NCBI RefSeq assembly: GCF_947367035.1
Contig: NZ_CANBCA010000003.1
Coordinates: forward strand, 34,408 to 98,407
Direction: 5' to 3'
Source of the DNA: an uncultured Helicobacter sp.
Lineage (GTDB): Bacteria > Campylobacterota > Campylobacteria > Campylobacterales > Helicobacteraceae
Length of the DNA stretch: 64,000 nt
Shown here: positions 27,448-38,082 of the stretch, in pieces
How the letters are laid out: every line of letters starts with the position of its first letter
Numbering within the stretch: position 1 is the stretch's first letter
Program-made: the position numbers and the translations under genes
The notes under the pieces: model-generated
Seen by the model: only the letters and a program-made list of their open reading frames with translations
Told to the model about the DNA's origin: nothing
Databases searched by the model: none

Positions 27448-28668
27448 CTATTCGTGGCGCAAGGCGTCAATGGGATTCAATCTTGAAGCACGCCGTGCTG
27501 GGAGATAGCCAAAAAGTATCCCCATAAAAGCAGAAAAAATAAATGCCACTAACGCAATCGTATAATCAAAGTTGAAAGGCAACTCCATAGCATAGCAAAT
27601 GCCAAATGAACCTAAAAACGCCAAAAAAACGCCTAAGATTCCACCTAATGCACTAAGCGTTAAAGCCTCTATTAAAAACTGCAACAACACTTCACTTTGC
27701 ATTGCACCAATAGCAAGACGTGTGCCAATCTCTCTTGTGCGTTCGGTTACAGAAACTAGCATAATATTCATAATCCCAATTCCACCAACAATCAAACTCA
27801 CTCCGGCAATTGCTCCTAAAAAAATTGTCAAGTTTGCGGTGGTGTTTTGCATCATTTCTATGATTTGCTTTGTATCCATAATCTCAAAATCATCTTTTTG
27901 CCCCTCTCGGACATTACGAATTTCACGCAATACACTAGAAATTTGTGTCGTGGCTTGGGTAGAATCCACATTGTCTTTAAGCGAAATCATTAGCCTTGAG
28001 ATATTATACAATGTGCTAGACTTGGAAATACTGCGCTGATAAGTCTTAAGAGGAAGCAAAATCACATCATCTTGGTCATTTCCCATTGCACCCTGCCCCT
28101 TTTCCTCTAAGATTCCGATACATTCACACACGATATTTCCTAGTCGGATTCTACTTCCTAGAGGATTCGTAGAAGATTTATCAAACAAGTTTTTTTTCAC
28201 ACTTGCTCCAATGATACAAGTATTACTCCCTGCGCGATAGTCTTGTGTGCTAAAGGTCGTCCCAGTAGCTATATTCCAATTTGTCGCAATAAAATAATCA
28301 AGATTTACACCTTGAATCTGTGTTTGAGTATTTTCTTGGCGAAATTGCACAAGAGCAGAAGTCATAGAAATTGGTGCAATTGCGCGTGTAATATGCCCAA
28401 CTTGGAGATTGAGTGCTTTAATATTATCTAAGCTAAAAAGCTTTCTTCCACCCCCACCGATATTTTGATTTCGTGCAGGAAAAACAAGCAAAATATTGCT
28501 CCCTAAACTACTCATACGCTCTGTAATGACTTGTGTTGTGCCATTCCCAAGCGTAATCATAATCACCACTGCGCCCACCCCAATAATAACCCCAAGCATT
28601 GTTAAAAGTGCGCGCAAAAAATTGCGTCTAATCTGACGAAAGGCAAGAAAAAAAGCATTAAGAATCAT
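27448..28668 (-). CDS. ABC exporter permease, MacB membrane part
   Basis: The 406 residues have one N-terminal membrane helix (about 16-42), a large periplasmic MacB_PCD domain and three C-terminal helices (FtsX domain; ERTREIGTRLAIGA loop and the GYLPARRASRLNPIDALRHE end). It corresponds to the C-terminal part of MacB. Here the ATPase is a separate protein whose gene overlaps this start by 11 bases. With the MacA-like and TolC-like genes upstream it would form a tripartite exporter of peptides, lipids or drugs. Confidence 0.9.
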   Translation of the reverse strand: MILNAFFLAFRQIRRNFLRALLTMLGVIIGVGAVVIMITLGNGTTQVITERMSSLGSNILLVFPARNQNIGGGGRKLFSLDNIKALNLQVGHITRAIAPISMTSALVQFRQENTQTQIQGVNLDYFIATNWNIATGTTFSTQDYRAGSNTCIIGASVKKNLFDKSSTNPLGSRIRLGNIVCECIGILEEKGQGAMGNDQDDVILLPLKTYQRSISKSSTLYNISRLMISLKDNVDSTQATTQISSVLREIRNVREGQKDDFEIMDTKQIIEMMQNTTANLTIFLGAIAGVSLIVGGIGIMNIMLVSVTERTREIGTRLAIGAMQSEVLLQFLIEALTLSALGGILGVFLAFLGSFGICYAMELPFNFDYTIALVAFIFSAFMGILFGYLPARRASRLNPIDALRHE

Positions 28669-29404
28669 TGCACTCCTTTTGTATGGAATCCACTTTTGTA
28701 GATTCTACATTTGCAGATTGCAAACTTGCAGAATCACTCTGCACTAAACCATCTAAAAACATAATTTCGCGCGTGGCATATTGCGCCATTTCCGGTTCGT
28801 GTGTAACCATCAAAATTGTAATTTTTGAATCCCGATTCAAACGTGCTAATATCTCCATAATCTCCACACTTCTTTTTGTATCCAAATTGCCTGTGGGTTC
28901 ATCGGCAAGTAAAAAAAGGGGGTTAGAAGCAATTGCTCTAGCAATTGCCACGCGCTGTTGTTGCCCACCACTTAGCGCATTACTTTGGTGATTGTGCCAT
29001 TTCTCTAAACCTACCATTTCAAGAGCCTGCATAGATAATTTGATACGCTCTTTTTTGGGTACTTGACGATAAAGCAAAGGAAGTTCAACATTTTCTAATG
29101 CAGTCGTGCGGGGCAAAAGATTGAATCCTTGAAAAATAAAGCCAATATAATATCGTCTTAAAAGGGCTTTTTGCTTCAAATTTAAACCGCACACATTCAC
29201 GCCACAAAACTCATAAACACCATTACTTGGGCTATCTAAACAACCTAAAATATTTGCTAAAGTGCTTTTACCACTTCCACTTGGACCCATCAGTGCAACA
29301 AATTCACCCTCTACAATCTCCAAATTAATCCCGCGTAAAGCTTCAAAAAGATTGGGTGGCTTCCCATAAGTCTTATGAATGTTTTGCAGACTGATAAAAG
29401 GCAT
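28658..29404 (-). CDS. ABC exporter ATPase, MacB nucleotide-binding part
   Basis: The 248-residue ATPase is of the LolD/MacB class. Walker A is GPSGSGKST, the signature LSGGQQQRVAIARA, and Walker B LFLLADEPTGNLD, followed by the H-loop MVTHEPEMA. It powers the permease encoded next. The 20-residue Ser/Val tail (SASLQSANVESTKVDS) is not conserved in the family and ends inside the permease start. Its ATG shares one base with the MacA-like stop. Confidence 0.92.
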   Translation of the reverse strand: MPFISLQNIHKTYGKPPNLFEALRGINLEIVEGEFVALMGPSGSGKSTLANILGCLDSPSNGVYEFCGVNVCGLNLKQKALLRRYYIGFIFQGFNLLPRTTALENVELPLLYRQVPKKERIKLSMQALEMVGLEKWHNHQSNALSGGQQQRVAIARAIASNPLFLLADEPTGNLDTKRSVEIMEILARLNRDSKITILMVTHEPEMAQYATREIMFLDGLVQSDSASLQSANVESTKVDSIQKECNDS

Positions 29405-30663
29405 TATTTCTCTTCTTTTTGCGTGATGATAACTTGCATTCCTGTTTGTAAAGAATCGCTAAAGACTTGTGTCAAGATTCCATCGCTAATGCCTACTTCT
29501 ATCGTAACTTCCCTAGGCACACCCTTTTCTAGAACCCAAATACTAGAGTTCGTCTGCGGTTTGTTGCCACCTCCTCTTGTGCGCACAGGACGCATTCCTA
29601 AACCAAAAGAATTTAATTTTGAGGAGGATTTCGCAGAATCCTTTTTTGTTGTTGGAGTAAAATAGAGCGCACTAGAGGGAATCAAAAGCGCATTTTTAGC
29701 AGAATCTGTAACAATATCTGCAGTCGCACTCATTCCGGGCTTTAAAAGCAAATCTTTATTGCTCACATAAATACGCGCCTCATAACTTACGATATTATCC
29801 GTGCTTTCACTTGCACCAAAATTCACCCTATCCACTAATGCTTCAAAAGTTTTTTGAGGATAAGAATCTACACTAAACTTCACGCTTTGTCCTACTTTGA
29901 CTTTACCAATATCAGCTTCAGAAATGCTAACATTGAGTTCCATTTCTTCTAAACTTTCTGCAATGATGAAAAATTCGGGAGCTTGAAAACTTGCTGCAAC
30001 ACTTTGCCCGACTTCAATAGAACGACTAAGCACCACCCCATCAATAGGGGTTGTAATATGAGCATTTTTTAAATCCACTTGTGTGGAGCGAATCGCTGTT
30101 TCAATCTCTTTAATATTCGCCTCTCTAAGCTCAACCTCGCTTAAAGCCGCATTATAGGAAGTCTTTGCACTCTGTAAATCAAGCTTTGAGGGTGTCTTGC
30201 CCCCTGTTGTTTTAAAAAGTGCTTGAAGCTGCTTATACTGCCATTGCTTCTCTTCTAAAGTTACTCTTGCGCTTTTTAGCTGTGCTTTGGCGCTCTCAAG
30301 CTGTGCTTCATAGCGATACAAGTCTTGTTCAATGCTTTCACTATCAATTTTGGCAAGGACTTGCCCCTTGCTGACTTCATCATTAACATCTACAAGTACT
30401 TCAAGCACGATTCCAGAAATCACTGAACCAATAGAAACTTCGTGCGTAGGGGAGAGTGTACCATTTGCGCTAATGCTTGTAGAAATATCTCCTAAAATTA
30501 TTTCTTGTGTCGTGTAAATATAGTTTGGTTCTCTAGTTTTCCACCAATAAATTAGTGCAGCACATAGAATCGCAGTGATGAAGATTACACCCCAAAGGGT
30601 AAAAAGTTTTTTATAGTTTTTTTTAGGATTCAAATTCATTAAAATTTCTTTTGTGGATTGCAT
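29404..30663 (-). CDS. MacA-like periplasmic adaptor protein
   Basis: The 419-residue membrane fusion protein has a membrane anchor (about 24-42), a split lipoyl domain (SGIVLEVLVDVNDEVSKGQVLAKID and GVVLSRSIEVGQSVA), an alpha-hairpin (about 125-200) and beta-barrel parts. It joins the MacB transporter to the outer-membrane channel encoded immediately upstream. Overlaps and a 1-base gap to its neighbours place all four pump genes in one transcript. Confidence 0.9.
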   Translation of the reverse strand: MQSTKEILMNLNPKKNYKKLFTLWGVIFITAILCAALIYWWKTREPNYIYTTQEIILGDISTSISANGTLSPTHEVSIGSVISGIVLEVLVDVNDEVSKGQVLAKIDSESIEQDLYRYEAQLESAKAQLKSARVTLEEKQWQYKQLQALFKTTGGKTPSKLDLQSAKTSYNAALSEVELREANIKEIETAIRSTQVDLKNAHITTPIDGVVLSRSIEVGQSVAASFQAPEFFIIAESLEEMELNVSISEADIGKVKVGQSVKFSVDSYPQKTFEALVDRVNFGASESTDNIVSYEARIYVSNKDLLLKPGMSATADIVTDSAKNALLIPSSALYFTPTTKKDSAKSSSKLNSFGLGMRPVRTRGGGNKPQTNSSIWVLEKGVPREVTIEVGISDGILTQVFSDSLQTGMQVIITQKEEK

Positions 30664-30664
30664 T

Positions 30665-32140
30665 TTATTCCTTGTTCATTAAATCAGGTTGTTGGGAAGC
30701 GGCAAGATTTAAATCACCACCAAAGGCTTTATAGAGCAAAACAAGTGCTTTGAGATTCTCAAATTTAGCAGAATTAAGCGATTTTTTGGAATTATTAAAT
30801 GAAGCAGTGTTTAATGCGTGTTCTAAACCATCAATTAAGCCTACAAAATAACGATTAGAGGAAAATTCAAAATAATTTTGTGCATTTTCCATTCTCTTTT
30901 GGCTATTTTGCAATTGCAAATCGGTGCTTTTGAAATTAAAACTTGTATTTTCAATTTCAGCAAAAGCATTTTTGAGTGATTTTTGAAGGGTTGCATAGGA
31001 TTCTTTTAAAATTGCATCTTGTAAAAAGTAATTTTGCGTTAATTGTGTGCGATTTAGAATCGGCGCAGTAAGAGAGCTAGCAAACTGCCAAGCCAAATTA
31101 CCACTTGCTTGAGTGTTGGAATCTAAAATTTCATTTAAATTCGCACTAATAGAGAGAATCGGAAACAAACTTGCTTTTGCATTGGCTTTAAGATAGCTTT
31201 GCGCATAGAGACTAAAAAGTGCGGCTTTAATATCTGGACGAGCTAACAAAACTTCTGCTGGCATAGAATCCAAATGTAATTGGTCTGTGAACTTAGGCGG
31301 TGTTTTGGATTCTATTACAAAAGGAAGATGGGGTAAGTCTAATAAAACCAACAAAGCATTTTTGTTTTCTTCAAAAATACTTTTTAAAGATTCTAAAGTA
31401 TTTTGTTCATTCGTTAGCATATCTTGCTTTTCAAAAAGCTCTGTGCTATCCAATAAGCCATTTTCAACCTTTAAACGCGTCCATTCTAAAGCATTTTGAT
31501 AATGCACAATATTTTCTTGCGTTAAAGAGAGATTTGAAGAAGATTCAAGGAGTGTAAAATAAAAGCTTGCTATATCTGCTAAAAGCGTGATTTTAGCGTT
31601 TTCTAAGTCTTGCAAGGACTTTTCATAAAGAGAAGCTCTAGCATTTTTACTATGTTGCAAACGTCCAAACAAATCCACTTCCCACGAAAGTATCACACCC
31701 ATTTGAGAAGTATAAGATTGTGTTTTTTGCACCTTTGATGTGTTGGTGCGCGTGTGTGATTCGTTTGCCCCTAAACTTCCATCTACACTTGGGAAAAGCT
31801 CTCCCCAAGCACTTTTTAGCTGTGCCTTGGCTTGTAAAATCCTTGCATTCATAATTTGCAAATCCAAATTTTGACTTAATGCAATCTCAAAAAGATTCTC
31901 TAATGTAGAATCATTACAAAATAGAATCTTAATTTGTTCCGTAGGCGTTGCTTTTGGCATTGCTTGGGATTGAGTATCTACACTAATTAAAGAAGTGTTT
32001 TGAAAGGATTGTGGAAGCGTTTGAGTGATTTCTGATTCCTTAGGCAAGTTTGCAGCACAGCCAAAAAACACCCAACCAATGAGGGACAAACATAATGCAA
32101 AATATTTTAATAAAGTCTTGCACAAAATAGATTGCGCCAA
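30665..32140 (-). CDS. TolC/NodT-type outer-membrane efflux lipoprotein
   Basis: The 491-residue outer-membrane factor has a lipoprotein signal ending VFFGC (cysteine near residue 28) and two long heptad-like OEP repeats, including EVDLFGRLQHSKNA and the second-repeat RPDIKAALFSLYAQSYLKANAKASLFP. It is the exit duct of the pump encoded downstream and the first gene of that operon. It resembles NodT/CusC-type lipoproteins more than E. coli TolC, which lacks a lipid anchor. Confidence 0.9.
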   Translation of the reverse strand: MAQSILCKTLLKYFALCLSLIGWVFFGCAANLPKESEITQTLPQSFQNTSLISVDTQSQAMPKATPTEQIKILFCNDSTLENLFEIALSQNLDLQIMNARILQAKAQLKSAWGELFPSVDGSLGANESHTRTNTSKVQKTQSYTSQMGVILSWEVDLFGRLQHSKNARASLYEKSLQDLENAKITLLADIASFYFTLLESSSNLSLTQENIVHYQNALEWTRLKVENGLLDSTELFEKQDMLTNEQNTLESLKSIFEENKNALLVLLDLPHLPFVIESKTPPKFTDQLHLDSMPAEVLLARPDIKAALFSLYAQSYLKANAKASLFPILSISANLNEILDSNTQASGNLAWQFASSLTAPILNRTQLTQNYFLQDAILKESYATLQKSLKNAFAEIENTSFNFKSTDLQLQNSQKRMENAQNYFEFSSNRYFVGLIDGLEHALNTASFNNSKKSLNSAKFENLKALVLLYKAFGGDLNLAASQQPDLMNKE

Positions 32141-32246
32141 AATATCTCCTTAAAATAAAGCTGATATTTTATATCAAAACTCTAAAATGAATGTGAATTT
32201 TGACAAATTCAAGCAAATTTTACAAGCCTTTAAAACTTGTGAATCT

Positions 32247-34619
32247 TTAAGGATTTTGTAAAATTTGTTTGGTGTCAATTTTAAAATCAAAATATTTAGA
32301 ACGCAATTTAGAAGCAGCTATGGCAGTAAATTGTGATGCAGCGGCGCTGAAGTTCTTTTCTTGCAAAAACAAGATTCCATTTGCGATTCTTGTTTCATAG
32401 TTTGTGGGAGCTTCTAACTTTGAAAGTTGTAAAAGCGTTGCGGCATTCTCAATATGTCCTGCACCAATCGCAGCAACTGCGCTCAAAAAGAGTGTTTGGG
32501 TATCTTGCTCTTTAAAATCATCAATTAAACTATTATAAAGCGTAAAAGACTTTTCAAATTCTTGTAAATACAAATAAGTCAGTGCTAAAGCCTGAATCAC
32601 GCCACGCGCATCTTTTTGCTCTGTAATCAAACGCATATCCAAGTCTTGTTGAATATAATGCAATGTTCCAATAATATGTGCAATTTCAATATACATTTCA
32701 CGCACAACAGACGCACCATAATAAATAGGATCTTTATTAATCTTGGGGTCTTGATAATAGCTTTGCAGTTTCAAGGCAAGGGATTTTGGCTCATCTTGAT
32801 AATTCAAAGCCAAAAGAGCTAAAAGATTGCTAATTGGGTCGCTAGGATATAAATCTTTTAATCTGTTAGCAGATTTTATCAATAATGTTTGGTTGTTCAT
32901 CTGCACACCTTGTGCAAAATCCAAAGCATAATAGATTGCAACCTTGCTTTCCTCATTCTCAAGAAATTGCAAAGGTGTTGGAACACCATCACGTGTAAAA
33001 TTTAACAAAGCATTGATAAATTCTTGCTCCTTAGCATTTCCTTGAAAATTTACAATCTCTTTCCCGATTTCACTCTCCAATCGCCCACTATCACGGAATG
33101 TAAGTTTAGCAGCAATTAAGGCAAAAATGCCTGCATACAAATCTTTTGGATTTAAGTGAAAAGAGCGCAAAAAATGCCGATAAGCTGCATCAAAATTACC
33201 CATCTGTGCGTAGTTTAATCCTAAATTATAATGCAAAATAGAATGATTTGGATAGGCATTAACCACTTCTGTTAATAAAGCATTCGCATTCCGAATATTA
33301 CCATTTAAAGTTTCTAAAATTGCATTTGCAATATTACGATTCATTCTTGAAATAGTCTGTCCGCGCACTAAAATTTCTTTGGCTTCTTGCAAATTTTCAA
33401 TGTTAATATTAATCCCTCCTTCTTGAATCACATTAAAAGCTTCTTTTGCGTCAAAAACCTTGTAAGATGCAAAATAAAATATTATATTATAAGCGTTCAA
33501 CTTCTGCCCTATAAAATCTCCCCAAAAGCGTTTTTGTGCAACTTCAATATTAAAAAAATCATCACGTAAAGCAATTTGAATTGGATAAGGATTACGATTC
33601 AAATCTTCTTCTTTTTGAGAATATTTATTTGCAAGACGCGCCGCTTGACTATACTCTGCAAGTTGAATCTTAATAAGCATAAGAGCCATATCAGATTCTA
33701 AAGTGCTTCCTAAGGTGTCAATACTTTGCATCAGAAGCTTATTCGCCTCATTATAATCCCCAATCCGCGCATAAAGCAAAGCTAAATTGAACCAATTTTG
33801 TGGGTCGGTGGAATTTTTACTCAAAGCATCAATCGCATTATAGTTATTATTAAAATATGCATACAATGAAGCTAAAAGTTGATTACTTTCCTCTTGATAA
33901 AAACTGGAAGAATTATGTAATAAAGAGGAAAAAGCTTCCAAATAATTTCCTAAATAGAAATTTGTAAGGGCATAAAGATAGGAATAAATAGGTAAATTCC
34001 CTGTTTTTGGGAGATAGGTTTGTGCAAGGTGTAAGTAATAACGATATTTTAGAGGCTCTTGTAAATATAAAGAACAAATTGCAGCATTTAATGCACTAAT
34101 CACTCTATCCTCTCCTAAATCAATCGCCTTTTGGAAAGAATCTAATGCTTCAGAATAAGATTTTTCTTCCATTTGTGCAACACCCAAGTTGTAGTTAGAA
34201 AGCCCTTCAGAATAATTAGAAATTTTGCCATACAAATCTAATGCCTCTTGTTTGTTGCCACTTGCATAAAGAAAATTGGCTTTTTTAATGAGTGCTTCTA
34301 AATTTTCAGCATCTGTAATAAGGTCTGCTCCTCCTTCAATCTTAAATTCCACAGGTGGCAAAACATTCATTTGAGTTTGCGGAGGCTCAACTTTATGCGT
34401 CAAAACCCAACCAATTAAAAAAATAAATCCAAGTATAAAAAATCCCAATAAAATTGCTAAGATAACACTTATTTTTTTATGTTGATTAAAAAATTCTAGA
34501 AGCTTATCAAGCTTACTTTGTGGTTTAGGTGCTTCTGGCTCTTTTTTTAAAATATCATCTAAAACACTAAAATTATCATCAAGCTGGATAACTTGGTTAT
34601 TTTCTTGATTTTCTGGCAT
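32247..34619 (-). CDS. pflB: PflB-like TPR membrane protein of the flagellar motor
   Basis: The 790 residues comprise a cytoplasmic N-terminus (1-49, acidic then Pro/Lys-rich), one membrane helix (about 50-73) and a long periplasmic chain of TPR repeats (for example KQEALDLYGKISNYSEGLSNYNLGVAQ and HSILHYNLGLNYAQMGNFDAAYRHFLRSF). Architecture and position next to serS match HP1479 and C. jejuni Cj0390 (PflB), part of the periplasmic scaffold that builds the wide high-torque motor. It starts 4 bases after the serS stop. Individual TPR conservation was not measured. Confidence 0.82.
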   Translation of the reverse strand: MPENQENNQVIQLDDNFSVLDDILKKEPEAPKPQSKLDKLLEFFNQHKKISVILAILLGFFILGFIFLIGWVLTHKVEPPQTQMNVLPPVEFKIEGGADLITDAENLEALIKKANFLYASGNKQEALDLYGKISNYSEGLSNYNLGVAQMEEKSYSEALDSFQKAIDLGEDRVISALNAAICSLYLQEPLKYRYYLHLAQTYLPKTGNLPIYSYLYALTNFYLGNYLEAFSSLLHNSSSFYQEESNQLLASLYAYFNNNYNAIDALSKNSTDPQNWFNLALLYARIGDYNEANKLLMQSIDTLGSTLESDMALMLIKIQLAEYSQAARLANKYSQKEEDLNRNPYPIQIALRDDFFNIEVAQKRFWGDFIGQKLNAYNIIFYFASYKVFDAKEAFNVIQEGGININIENLQEAKEILVRGQTISRMNRNIANAILETLNGNIRNANALLTEVVNAYPNHSILHYNLGLNYAQMGNFDAAYRHFLRSFHLNPKDLYAGIFALIAAKLTFRDSGRLESEIGKEIVNFQGNAKEQEFINALLNFTRDGVPTPLQFLENEESKVAIYYALDFAQGVQMNNQTLLIKSANRLKDLYPSDPISNLLALLALNYQDEPKSLALKLQSYYQDPKINKDPIYYGASVVREMYIEIAHIIGTLHYIQQDLDMRLITEQKDARGVIQALALTYLYLQEFEKSFTLYNSLIDDFKEQDTQTLFLSAVAAIGAGHIENAATLLQLSKLEAPTNYETRIANGILFLQEKNFSAAASQFTAIAASKLRSKYFDFKIDTKQILQNP

Positions 34620-34623
34620 TTAA

Positions 34624-35919
<1,296 letters not shown>

Positions 35920-36088
35920 TTAAGTCCCAAAATTTAAATTAAATGGCTAGATTCTACACTAAGGCTTGTTAAAACACACTAAAATTTCTAAAAATCATCA
36001 AAAGTTATAAGAGAATGGTGTATAATTAAAAATTATTCTTAAGTTTTGTAGATTCTAGCAAAACTACCTTAATATTTTGGAGTAAAGA

Positions 36089-36304
36089 TTGAATTCAGTT
36101 GAGAATTTTACAATGATACTTGGGGTTTTGGGTTTAGTATCCATCATCATTTTAGCAATTACAGCGATTTCAGTCAGTAAGAGTGGTGATAAACTCACTC
36201 CTTTTGAAAAAAAGATTTTATTCGTTGTGGCTTTTTTACTCTGTCTTGGAATTATTTTGCTTTATATTTTTTCTAACTTAAATTTATTTTTCGCCCTATT
36301 TTGA
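36089..36304 (+). CDS. Small two-helix membrane protein with TTG start
   Basis: The 71-residue protein has two hydrophobic segments (about 9-29 and 45-68) joined by a charged loop (SKSGDKLTPFEKK). The start is TTG 36089, six bases after GGAG at 36079-36082; an ATG at 36113 would sit inside the first helix. A TATAAT lies at 36021-36026. I do not recognise a named family, but a small ORF occupies this place beside serS in H. pylori (HP1481), which may be the same gene. The function is unknown. Confidence 0.7.
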   Translation: MNSVENFTMILGVLGLVSIIILAITAISVSKSGDKLTPFEKKILFVVAFLLCLGIILLYIFSNLNLFFALF

Positions 36305-36312
36305 GTCAAACT

Positions 36313-37650
36313 TTAAACTTTTTGATTTTTCCAAATACCACTTTGAAAAATTTTCCAATAAACAAATGCACGCAAAAAAGTCTCTATACAAATACAAAGA
36401 TAAATATAAATTGCAGGATAACTCATAGTAGCAATAAAATAACAAGGTATCACGCGTAATCCCCAAATCATTATGCTATTAATTAAAAGTGTAATTTTTG
36501 TAATACCCGCTCCACGCAAAGCACCATCAAGAATACAAATAAATGCAAAAGCAATTTGTGAGATTCCAATAGGAATAAGATAATGAACGCTTGCTTGGAT
36601 TGTAGCAGAATCCTGACTAAAAAAACTAGATAAAAAGGGTGCAAAAATCGCCATAAATAACCCAACCGCTCCAATAAAAATCCCACCTAAAAGTAAAGTA
36701 TTCAATGTAGAATATTTCGCCTCTAGCGGTTTTTTTGCTCCAAGATTCTGTCCCATTAATGCCATTGCTGCAATCATAAAGCCAAATCCTGGCATAAAAG
36801 CAAATCCTTCAATCCTTGTCGCAATCTGATAACCCGCTAAGTCATAAGTCCCATAAAGCGCAACAAACTTTGTCATCACAATAATGGCAAAAAGCGTAAA
36901 GAGACGCTCACAACCACTAGGAATCCCTACAATAAAAGCACGTTTAATATAATCAAAATTAATCCTACCTCTAAGGGAAATAGGGCTATTTTTATAGAAT
37001 AAAAGACAAGCAAACAGGGCAGAAGTTTCTAAAAAATTAATAATCAAGGTCCCAATTGCCGCTCCAAGCACACCAAATGCAGGAATAAAAAGGAATCCAA
37101 AAATCAAAGCATATTTGACAAAAAGATTCAAAAATGTAATAAAAACCTTGATATAAAAAGGCAATTTTGTTGCTCCAGCTGCGGAAAATGCAGAGATACT
37201 CACTTGCTTGATTAACAACAAAGGCACACTAAAAAGCACAACACTTAAATATTCTCTCCCAATGCTATGTGCATTAGAATCTACCCCAATCCAAGAGAAA
37301 AAAACTTCAAAGCCAAAAAAAGCAAAGAGCATTAAAGGCAAAGACAAACAAAATGCAGCAAAACTTAAACTCATTACCACTTCATTTGCTGCATTTTGGT
37401 TATTCGCACCCAAAAATCTTGACACCAAAGCACTATTGCCTACAAAAATAATGGTTGTGAAAGCAAAAAGCAGCATAATAAAGTTCAAACTCACTCCGAC
37501 TGCGACAATCGCACTTGCCCCAAAAGTCCCAATCATTAACAAATCTATGGAAAGATTAATAATATCTAAAAGTGAATTTAAGCCAGAAGGAATTGCAATG
37601 TTTAAGATTCTATGGCTACGCTCTTTAGAATAGAACTTGATTCTATTCAT
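36313..37650 (-). CDS. MATE-family multidrug/cation exporter
   Basis: The 445 residues have 12 hydrophobic segments in two related halves. Family features are the early IPSGLNSLLDIINLSIDLLMIG and the second-half equivalent VGIPSGCERLFTLFAIIVMTK. It exports organic cations or drugs using Na+ or H+. The start follows a strong GGGAGGGG-type site (37653-37663). It is transcribed alone; its end is 8 bases from the convergent small membrane protein. Confidence 0.9.
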   Translation of the reverse strand: MNRIKFYSKERSHRILNIAIPSGLNSLLDIINLSIDLLMIGTFGASAIVAVGVSLNFIMLLFAFTTIIFVGNSALVSRFLGANNQNAANEVVMSLSFAAFCLSLPLMLFAFFGFEVFFSWIGVDSNAHSIGREYLSVVLFSVPLLLIKQVSISAFSAAGATKLPFYIKVFITFLNLFVKYALIFGFLFIPAFGVLGAAIGTLIINFLETSALFACLLFYKNSPISLRGRINFDYIKRAFIVGIPSGCERLFTLFAIIVMTKFVALYGTYDLAGYQIATRIEGFAFMPGFGFMIAAMALMGQNLGAKKPLEAKYSTLNTLLLGGIFIGAVGLFMAIFAPFLSSFFSQDSATIQASVHYLIPIGISQIAFAFICILDGALRGAGITKITLLINSIMIWGLRVIPCYFIATMSYPAIYIYLCICIETFLRAFVYWKIFQSGIWKNQKV

Positions 37651-37751
37651 CTTAATCCCCTCCCTTAATTATTTATCTTCTAAAAATTTGCCATAAACTA
37701 TGCAACAAATCCCTTCCATATATACTTTTGTTTGCTTGATATACAGAAGAT

Positions 37752-38081
37752 TTATACAGAAATATTTAAATGCAAGATTGTGCCATCTTCCTTGGTTTGT
37801 ATAGAATCTTTCTCTTCTTGAGATTCTTGAGAATTTTCTCCTTGCTGTTTCTCTTGCTCTTCTTGTTCAGGCTCTTTACCATTCCCCTCACGCTCATCGT
37901 TTGCTTTAAGCGTTTCTTCAGTAGGACGCACTTCTTTTATTTCCTCTTGTTTATCTTGCATTTCTTGCAAATTGACCATTGCCTGAAAATCAAGTTTTGT
38001 TTGCGTGTTTGCGTGTTGCACAGAACCAACTTGAGCATTTTGATGGATATGAGTAATATTACCAATAGGAGAAACTGCCAT
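37752..38081 (-). CDS. Conserved small acidic protein of Campylobacterota
   Basis: The 109-residue protein has an ordered N-terminal half (MAVSPIGNITHIHQNAQVG, then DFQAMVNLQEM and EVRPTEE) and a low-complexity Glu/Gln-rich stretch (about 66-95), ending DGTILHLNISV. The N-terminal block resembles a hypothetical protein I have seen widely in Campylobacterota, but no function is known to me. ATG 38081, behind AAGGA, is chosen over a frame reaching 38135, because it leaves the upstream rqcH-like stop at 38083 clear. It ends the nadK-recN-rqcH transcript. Confidence 0.8.
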   Translation of the reverse strand: MAVSPIGNITHIHQNAQVGSVQHANTQTKLDFQAMVNLQEMQDKQEEIKEVRPTEETLKANDEREGNGKEPEQEEQEKQQGENSQESQEEKDSIQTKEDGTILHLNISV

Positions 38082-38082
38082 A

